Shown: in pieces, positions 43,442 to 49,695 of the stretch
Position numbering within the stretch: the stretch's first letter is position 1
Layout: each line of letters opens with the position of its first letter
DNA from: Rhodothermaceae bacterium
GTDB taxonomy: Bacteria; Bacteroidota; Rhodothermia; Rhodothermales; Bin80
Reading direction: 5' to 3'
DNA: 49,695 nt
NCBI GenBank assembly: GCA_009841335.1
Contig: VXLY01000022.1
Location: forward strand, 1-49,695
Notes under the pieces: generated by a model
Database searches by the model: none
Seen by the model: the letters and a program-made list of their open reading frames with translations, nothing else
Told to the model about the DNA's origin: nothing
Made by a program: the position numbers and the translations under genes

Positions 43442-45700
43442 ATGCGTACAGGTCATTCTGCCACCTCCTTTTTTGTTTGCTTGCTCGTAGGAGTGATGCC
43501 GGTCCCAAACCTGTTGGCACAGTCCTCATGGGAGTTGATCTGGAACGATGAATTTGACTACACTGGATTGCCAGACAGTACTCGCTGGTCCTACGATGTT
43601 GGTGGGCACGGATGGGGCAATCAGGAAGACCAGTTCTACACGGAAAACCGGGAAGAAAATGCCAGGGCTGACGGCGACCATCTAATCATAGAAGCCAGAA
43701 AAGAAGACTGGCGCGGTCGCTCTTACACTTCTGCACGACTAGTCTCTAAACACAAGGGGGATTGGACGTATGGACGCATTGAGGTTCGTGCGCAACTTCC
43801 GTCCGGAAGAGGCACCTGGCCAGCCATCTGGATGCTTCCTACAAACAGCCATTACGGCAATGGCGGATGGCCCGATACTGGTGAAATTGATATCATGGAG
43901 CATGTTGGATTTGATCAGGATCTAATTCATGCCACCATTCATACAGACGCGTACAACCACATGATCGGCACACAAAGGGGTGGAAGTAAACGTGTGACAG
44001 GCGCCTCAGACAATTTTCATGTTTACGCCGTTGAATGGTCGCCAAGGAAGATGGTGTTCTCCATTGACGGGGTTGATTTCTGGACGTACTCCAAGGGGCT
44101 TAGTAATTGGCAGGGCTGGCCGTTTGACCTAGACTTCCATCTCATCATGAATATCGCCATTGGAGGTGCATGGGGAGGAGCACAGGGTATTGACGACAGC
44201 ATCTTTCCACAGCAGATGCTCATTGACCATGTACGTGTATACCGTTACATTGATTTTCCCCAAGTAACACTCGCCGCACCTGCTACCTTGGAAGCAGGCG
44301 AGACCGCCGTGATTACGGGTACATCCGTAGACCCCGACGGTCGCATTCTACGGGTAAACCTCTACCAAGACGATGGTCTCCTAGAAACAATCACGGGGGG
44401 AGCATCGGAATGGAGTTGGTCCACCAGTAACGTATCCGCGGGATGTTACAAGTTACGCGCGGAAGCCACAGACGATGGCGGATGGATCGGCAGTACGGAC
44501 GTCCAGTCGCTGACCGTAGGAAATTCATGTACCGGCAATGCCCCCTACCTGATGAGCCCTCACCCTATTCAGGATCGGATAGAGGCAGAGTACTTTGATC
44601 TAGGGGGACCAGGTGTAGCCTATCGTGATCTTTCGCCTACGAATGAGGGGGGCGGTATTCGTCTTCACGAAGGTGTAGATGTATTCCCGACAACTGACGG
44701 TGCCGGCTATCATATAGGGAATACCGCCCGACGTGAGTGGGTGACCTATACTGTACATGTAGATCAGGCGGGTATCTACGATCTGCAGGTACGGCTGGCC
44801 AGTCAAGCGAACCAGGTTTCATTTTCGCTTGAATTTGACGGTGTAGATAAGATTGGTGTTTTCACACATCAAAGCCCTTCCGATGACTTCAGGACCGTTC
44901 GCGTTATCACCGAAGACGGTATTGCCCTGGAAGAGGGAATCCAGATTATGAAGCTGCAGTTTTTCAGTGGTGTGCCGAAGGTGAACTGGTTGAAATTTCG
45001 ACTGAGGTCTCCTACCGATAATATGACGAAGGCGGGAATTGAGCTTTCCGAGATGGCGGATGGTTCAGCGGTCACCACCCTATCTGTGGACGAGGCCGGA
45101 AGTCAGACCTACTACGTGAAACTTACATCAGAACCATCGGCGGATGTGAAAGTGGCGATTTCAGGACATGACGGAACGGATCTAATGCTGGATAATGATG
45201 GGGATGCTAGTACAGATTTCTCGGAATTGACGTTTACGATGGAGAATTGGAACGCTGCACAGGCGGTCATGATGACGGCGGCGGTGGATGGGGACGGAGA
45301 CGATGACATAGTGACGCTCATGCACACTGCATCTAGTAGTGATATGGCCTACGATAGTGTGAGCGTAAACTTGGAGGTGACCGTAACCGACGTGACCCAG
45401 ACAAATTTTGAAGACGCCAATGAGCTTCCAAAAGAGATCGCCCTGGACCAGAATTTCCCCAACCCCTTCAACCCAAGTACATCAATTCGATTCGCACTAC
45501 CTGAATCCGAAACCGTTACCCTGCGTGTCTATGACACACTCGGAAGACCAGCCGCAACCCTCCTGGATCAAAAACCACATACAGCGGGGACGCATACTGT
45601 ACGTTTTGACGGTGCTGGATTGGCTTCAGGCGTCTATCTGTACAGACTCGAAGTTGGAGCGTCCGTATTGATGACACGGTACATGCAATTGATCAAATAA
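43442..45700 (+). CDS. Secreted GH16 beta-glucanase (laminarinase type) with CBM6 and T9SS domain
   Basis: From ATG 43442 the product is 752 residues with signal peptide SFFVCLLVGVMPVPNLLAQ. The GH16 domain (about 28-275) carries catalytic GEIDIMEHVG (nucleophile E148, D150, acid/base E153) plus WSYDVGGHGWGNQEDQFYT and TWPAIWMLP, typical of endo-1,3-beta-glucanases. An Ig-like linker (about 280-365) and a CBM6-like module (about 380-520: DRIEAEYFDLGG... VNWLKFRLR) follow. A Calx-beta-like cassette and sorting domain from 528 on are nearly identical to those of the 29342 gene. The stop overlaps the receptor pseudogene as TAATG. Confidence 0.92.
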   Translation: MRTGHSATSFFVCLLVGVMPVPNLLAQSSWELIWNDEFDYTGLPDSTRWSYDVGGHGWGNQEDQFYTENREENARADGDHLIIEARKEDWRGRSYTSARLVSKHKGDWTYGRIEVRAQLPSGRGTWPAIWMLPTNSHYGNGGWPDTGEIDIMEHVGFDQDLIHATIHTDAYNHMIGTQRGGSKRVTGASDNFHVYAVEWSPRKMVFSIDGVDFWTYSKGLSNWQGWPFDLDFHLIMNIAIGGAWGGAQGIDDSIFPQQMLIDHVRVYRYIDFPQVTLAAPATLEAGETAVITGTSVDPDGRILRVNLYQDDGLLETITGGASEWSWSTSNVSAGCYKLRAEATDDGGWIGSTDVQSLTVGNSCTGNAPYLMSPHPIQDRIEAEYFDLGGPGVAYRDLSPTNEGGGIRLHEGVDVFPTTDGAGYHIGNTARREWVTYTVHVDQAGIYDLQVRLASQANQVSFSLEFDGVDKIGVFTHQSPSDDFRTVRVITEDGIALEEGIQIMKLQFFSGVPKVNWLKFRLRSPTDNMTKAGIELSEMADGSAVTTLSVDEAGSQTYYVKLTSEPSADVKVAISGHDGTDLMLDNDGDASTDFSELTFTMENWNAAQAVMMTAAVDGDGDDDIVTLMHTASSSDMAYDSVSVNLEVTVTDVTQTNFEDANELPKEIALDQNFPNPFNPSTSIRFALPESETVTLRVYDTLGRPAATLLDQKPHTAGTHTVRFDGAGLASGVYLYRLEVGASVLMTRYMQLIK

Positions 45701-46285
45701 TGCATGATCAGTTGCGTCGCTAATACTTTTACTAATGATTGGTGCCGTAGGGACAGGTAATTTATTGGCCCGCCCCCTCCGGCGCGACTGGCAAGATTTC
45801 TGGAGGGATTCTGGAAGCGTGCACCAATCATGGGCTTCCTGGCGTTAATGTTGTTCTCGCCGGCACCCTGATGTGAGGCGTGACCGACGCTGACGAGTAA
45901 TACTACATCCTCAATATTCCGCCTGGTGCCTACAATGTTCAGTCCTCCTTCGTAGGTTTCGCAACAGTCACTACCCAGAATATCAGCATGGTTCAGAACC
46001 AAACAACAAATGTTGATTTTGAGTTGCGTGAGGAGGCAATAGTCGGCGGGGAGCTCGTCGTCGAAGCTGAGCATTCCATCGTAGAGATGGATCGAACTAC
46101 GACCACTGCTGTTATTGATGCGAAGCAACTTGAAGTCCTACCCGTGACGAATGTGCGGGATGCAATCAATCTGCAGGCAGGCGTCGTTGATGGACACTTC
46201 CGGGGAGGACGCTCCGTAGAAGTGACCTATCTGATCAACGGTGTGCCAATTACAAATGCTTTCAGTAAAAATACCGCATTCGAAA
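45022..46285 (+). repeat. Copy 2 of the 1.28-kb duplicated block
   Basis: This is colinear with 31225-32503. The part inside the GH16 gene is intact, whereas the receptor part has decayed. Homology starts just after the GH16 motif FRLRSPT and ends abruptly at GAAA 46285, where transposase sequence begins. Confidence 0.9.
45700..46285 (+). pseudogene. Truncated SusC-like receptor pseudogene
   Basis: This is homologous to the first 200 codons of the 31903 receptor. A 16-base deletion in the signal-peptide region puts a TAA at 45721, after seven codons. A 1-base insertion near 45773 restores the frame, but in-frame TGA (about 45875) and TAA (about 45898) follow. The segment from 45988 is still open and retains NVRDAINLQAGVVDGHF and GVPITNAF. 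It is cut off by a transposase fragment at 46286. Confidence 0.9.
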
Positions 46286-46741
46286 GCGATTCTCCAGAGT
46301 TTGCGGTGGATTGTATTATGCACTGGTTCGATACCGAAGGCTGAAGGCGGTACGCCGATGCCGACTAGCTCGTGATTCTGGCCGAATGTGTGAGATCCAA
46401 CAGTAATCGTGCAAGGGCCTGGAAGTACTTCCAGCAAAAAACCCTCTGCAACCCGCATCAGTTACGCGTCACGGACGTCCACTGTCCCAGCGTTTCAAGC
46501 AATGGAATCCCATTTGAACATTGCCTCTTTAGTCCAATCTCATGCAACTGGTCTGGACGGCCTCTGAACAGCTGGGAGACGATAATCAACTACATCTGCA
46601 CAACAACGAATAAGTCAGGATTAGCCGTGAAAGCTGTCCGAGTCACGAAGCAATATCGAACCGGGGTGAAGATCAACTAAGAGCAAATGGATGAGCTTGA
46701 TCTCATCCCCTACGACATACTCCCCAATTGGAATTATAACA
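46286..46741 (+). mobile_element. ISAzo13-type transposase, C-terminal fragment with three stops
   Basis: One frame reads PEFAVDCIMHWFDTEG, stop, RRYADAD, stop, LVILAECVRSNSNRARAWKYF. It continues IPFEHCLFSPISCNWSGRPL, ETIINYICTTTNKSGLAVKA, YRTGVKIN, stop, EQMDELDLIPYD and LPNWNYN. These match the DDE-domain end of ISAzo13-family transposases (SN-SR-RLWK, IEHRLFS-I-NWRG-PL, ATTT-TGL-V, GIKV, WNY). Only point mutations break the frame, so decay is moderate. The N-terminal two thirds are missing. The 150 bases after it are unassigned. Confidence 0.8.
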
Positions 46742-46889
46742 CTGATCTGCACCATTCTACAATGCCCGCGAAGCATCCGACATGCATCCCCAAAGGCACG
46801 GATCAGATCAACAAACAATCCCTCCACATGCTAGACCGTAAACATCTAGCGGCTCAAATGGAGCTAAAAGGGAAACTTATTCTTGGATG

Positions 46890-48413
46890 ACACCTAAGCA
46901 CAAGGGGATTTGACGTATGGACACATTGAGGTTCGTGCACAACTTCCATCCGGCAGAGGCACCTGGCCAGCAATCTGGATACTTCCCACAGACACCGTTA
47001 CGGCAACCGAGAATGGCCCGATACGGGTGAAATTGATATCATGGAGCATGTTTGATTCGACCAGGATCTAATTCATGCGACTATTCATACGGACACGTAC
47101 AACCACATGGACCGCACACAAAGGGGTGGAAGCGACCGTGTGGCAGGCGCCTCAGACAATTTCCATGTCTGCGCCGTTGAATGGTCGCCGAGGAAATGGG
47201 GGTCCTCCGTTGAAGGGGATGATTTCTGGACGTACTCCGAGGGGCTGAGTAATTGGCAATGCTGGCCGTTTGACTTGGACTTCCATCTGATCATGAATAT
47301 CGCCATTGGAGGTGCATGAGGAGGAGTACAGGTATTGACGACAGCATCTTTCCACAGCAGATGCTCATTGATCATGTACGAGTATACCGCTACATCGATT
47401 TTCCCCAAGTGACACTCTCCGCCCGTGCTACTTTGGAAGCAGGAGAGACCATCGTGATAACGGGTACATCCGTAGACCGCGACGGTCGCATTCTGCGGGT
47501 TAACCTCTATCAGACCGATGGTCTCCTAGAAACAATCACGGGAGGAGCATAGGAAAGGAGTTGGTCCACCAGTAACGTATCCTCGGGATGTTACAAGTTA
47601 CGCGCGAAAGCCACAGACGATGGCGGATGGACCGGCAGCACGGACATCCAGTCGCTGACCGTAGGCAATTCATGTACTGGCAATGCCCCCTACCTGATCA
47701 GCCCTCACCCTATTCTGGATCGGATAGAAGCCGAGTACTTTGATCTGGGGGAACCTGATGTAGCCTATCGTGATCGTTCGCCTACGACGAATGAAGGGGG
47801 CGGTATTCGTCTTGACGAAGGCGTTGATGTCTTCCCGATAACTGACGGTATCAGCTACCATATTAGGACTGCCCGACGTGAGTGGGTGACCTATACCGTA
47901 CATGTAGATTAGTCGGGTATCTACGATCTGCAGGTATGCCTGGCCAGTCAGGCAACCCAGGTTTCATTTTCGCTTGAATTTGATGGTGTAGACAAGATCG
48001 GTGTTTTCAAACATCCAAGCCATTTTGATGACCTCGCGACCGTTCGCGTAATCACCGAAGACAGTATTGCTCTGGATGAGGGGACCCAGATTATGAAGAT
48101 TCAGTTTCGACTCAGGTCACCCACCGGTAGCGAAGAGACACCGGAAAACGGAAAAACGGATCTTCTCGGCAATTACCCTAACCCTTTCACGGACGCTACG
48201 GTCATTAGTTATCAGGTAGGGCGTCCCAGTCATATAGTTCTGGAGGTCTTCAATACGCTTGGCCAAAGTGTACGAACTCTGGCTGATCATCACCATCCTG
48301 CAGGTAAGCATACGACTATCCTGAATGCAGACGGCCTCAGCACGGGCACAAATTCCTACCGGCTCACCGGTGATGAGATTGCCAAGCGTACACTCCAGTA
48401 TTTGGGCAAATAA
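46890..48413 (+). pseudogene. Decayed second GH16-CBM6-sorting-domain gene
   Basis: This aligns with the GH16 gene from about codon 105 on (KHKGDWTYG) through the catalytic segment GEIDIMEHV (TGA directly after), the Ig-like linker and the CBM6 module. Frameshifts and stops occur, including TGA near 47050 and 47317, TAG near 47550 and TAG near 47908. It lacks the Calx-beta cassette. The CBM6 runs straight from FRLRSPT into a different sorting domain (LLGNYPNPFTDATVISYQV... LQYLGK) in an open frame from 48093. This probably shows the ancestral C-terminus of the GH16 gene. Confidence 0.9.
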
Positions 48414-48836
48414 GCTGGAAGTGCGTACCCGAGTACCCATCAATTCAATTGGGTTCTACCCTTATTTGCATGGAATGATTGATCTTGACTCACCCAAAAC
48501 CAGTCATTTTCATAAATGCCACGGACTGGTTGCCAGTTTAGCATCTTGCCTAGTACGGATATCTCCGGTATACTTGACAAAGACGATCCTGACTAAAGTG
48601 TAGGACGTCAAGAAAGAGTCAAGGCCAATTGCACCTTAACTTGACTGTCGGCCACGCCACTTGAGATTTGAATTTACAGTCAGTCTCGCGATACGTCAGG
48701 AAATGGTTTTCGGCTCCAAGCCAGACCGCTGAAGCCCACTACATCCAAACTGGCGTCTCTTCTAAGTGGCTAGCAAGAAACGTTCTGTACACAGAGGGGC
48801 TCTCCGCTTTCTGACGCTAATAATGGGAATTATATA
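48414..48836. other. Unassigned intergenic stretch
   Basis: No gene is supported on either strand. A short inverted pair AGTCAAG / CTTGACT lies at about 48617-48646. The region sits between the GH16 pseudogene and IS debris. Confidence 0.4.
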
Positions 48837-48887
48837 CTTAATTGCACTAGTCTAACCAATTTCTGGAACCCCTTTAGTGCAATTAAG
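48837..48887. repeat. 13-bp perfect inverted repeat with 25-base loop
   Basis: CTTAATTGCACTA (48837-48849) and TAGTGCAATTAAG (48875-48887) are exact reverse complements. The structure lies 25 bases before the transposase remnant. It could be an IS-related end structure, a miniature element or a terminator. Confidence 0.6.
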
Positions 48888-48911
48888 CTTAACGTACGTA
48901 CAGGTACAGTC

Positions 48912-49091
48912 ATGGAACATTCCCGTGTACCGTTACTCAAATAGCTATTGGCCATTAACATAGTGGTCACTGCGCGTAAAGGATTTTCAAGTATTCAGTT
49001 GGGAAAGCATTTAGGCGTAACGCAAAAGACAGCTTGGTATATGAAGCACCGTATACACCAAGCCTGTGAATCCGAAAGTAACCACTCGTGA
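48912..49091 (+). mobile_element. IS1595-type transposase remnant
   Basis: One frame reads RVPLLK, stop (TAG 48942-48944), LLAINIVVTARKGFSSIQLG, KHLGVTQKTAWYMKHRIHQA. This matches the helix-turn-helix region of IS1595-family transposases (KWLLAIYL, KGISS-QLA--LGVTQKTAWFMLHRIR). The stop replaces the conserved Trp codon by one base change. The zinc-ribbon N-terminus and the DDE domain are absent, so only about 60 codons survive. Confidence 0.8.
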
Positions 49092-49124
49092 GTTCACTCA
49101 GCTACCATATTATACTAACATGTT

Positions 49125-49695
49125 TTATTTCAATGCATAGGCTGAAAGTTCTTCGTTTAATTCTCGTACCAATTCGTTTAATTCTTTTTCGGTGGTATTG
49201 TAGTTTGTAACGCAAGCCCTAAAGGCAGGAATGCCTTTTATAGGGTAAACGGACAACCATGATTTTCCTCTAGCCAAAATTTTGCTCGCAACTTCTTTCG
49301 TAAAATTTGGATCCGTTTCAAAGCCCGCTCTTGTAAAACACACAACTGGCAAATCTGTATCGTTTTTGATGAGCCAACCGTTTTCTATCAGCTGACTCTT
49401 TAGGTATTGTCCCATCTTTGCTTGGTGATTTATAGTTTGCTCATAAGTTTTCCAGCCGTAAAATAGTAATGAGAGGTAAACTTTTAGACCTGTGAATCTT
49501 CTCGACCATTGTATCGAATGAGTAAAAGGTTCGGTTATTGTTAGTTTATCTGCTTCTTTGGGCATGTATTCAGTGGTAGTTCTGAAAGTTTTTCCAAGAA
49601 CGTCATTTTTCGACGTCAAAAAAATGCTTGTCCCCATAGGTACAGACATCCATTTATGAGCATCGAAAGTGATAGAGTCAGACTTTTCAATACCC
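49125..49695 (-). CDS. PLP-dependent decarboxylase/aminotransferase-like protein, 3' part
   Basis: The gene runs off the right end of the window; 190 C-terminal codons are seen. Reading from 49694, the sequence DSITFDAHKWMSVPMG carries the PLP-binding lysine in the HKW context of group II (glutamate/aromatic amino acid) decarboxylases. FRACVTNYNTTEKELNELV near the C-terminus is also typical. Substrate cannot be told. The codon use and base composition are clearly more AT-rich than in the rest of the window, and IS remnants lie just beside it, suggesting horizontal acquisition. An ATG at 49649 is internal, not the start. Confidence 0.82.
   Translation of the reverse strand, partial: GIEKSDSITFDAHKWMSVPMGTSIFLTSKNDVLGKTFRTTTEYMPKEADKLTITEPFTHSIQWSRRFTGLKVYLSLLFYGWKTYEQTINHQAKMGQYLKSQLIENGWLIKNDTDLPVVCFTRAGFETDPNFTKEVASKILARGKSWLSVYPIKGIPAFRACVTNYNTTEKELNELVRELNEELSAYALK

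Noticed and set aside
46687..46890. 67-codon frame after the ISAzo13 fragment
   Set aside because: Its first 20 codons are the transposase end; the rest (after WNYN) has no recognised similarity and is probably fortuitous readthrough.

Overview
The window reads as a chromosomal segment of a marine-type bacterium of the Rhodothermota/Balneolota side of the FCB group. This is inferred from several traits. Secreted proteins carry type IX secretion (T9SS) C-terminal sorting domains with a 'YPNPFNPST' core. A PorV/PorQ-family protein and SusC-like TonB-dependent receptors with a carboxypeptidase-regulatory domain are present. Shine-Dalgarno sequences are mostly absent. I saw no rRNA, tRNA or CRISPR array.

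Left edge (1-3786). A single-chain DNA adenine methyltransferase fused to a C-terminal HNH nuclease is followed by a small partner gene. A run of nine C lies between the best start codon (74) and the main frame and puts them out of register, so this may be a phase-variable restriction-modification gene. A secreted beta-propeller and the wreck of an ISAzo13-type transposase follow.

Housekeeping stretch (3787-22443). It contains a BtuD-like ABC ATPase and PduO-type cobalamin adenosyltransferase, an M23 peptidase, a large BNR/Vps10-like propeller, a lipoprotein and thymidylate kinase. These are followed by a TonB receptor with a SAM hydroxide adenosyltransferase, a T9SS cache protein, a sensor histidine kinase, purA, a STAS protein, secF and secD. 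The secD leader holds a nested 102-nt inverted-repeat structure.

Accessory glycan-type region (22444-48413). It holds an SGNH hydrolase and a LacI regulator, then a CRTAC1/ASPIC lipoprotein paired with a TPR lipoprotein, and a MerC protein. An overlapping-gene operon follows: T9SS CBM-like protein, SusC-like receptor without SusD, 1126-aa T9SS protein, PorV/PorQ protein, PpiC lipoprotein. A second CRTAC1/TPR pair and a secreted GH16 beta-glucanase (GH16-CBM6-CTD) come next. After the GH16 gene lies a graveyard: a TonB receptor pseudogene, an ISAzo13 C-terminal fragment and a decayed second GH16 gene. A block of about 1.28 kb (T9SS cassette plus the start of the receptor gene) occurs both at 31225-32503 and at 45022-46285, which shows how the GH16 gene probably acquired its present C-terminus.

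Right edge (48414-49695). There is non-coding sequence, a 13-bp inverted repeat, an IS1595-type transposase remnant, and the 3' part of a PLP-dependent decarboxylase/aminotransferase-like gene whose AT-rich codon use differs from everything to its left.
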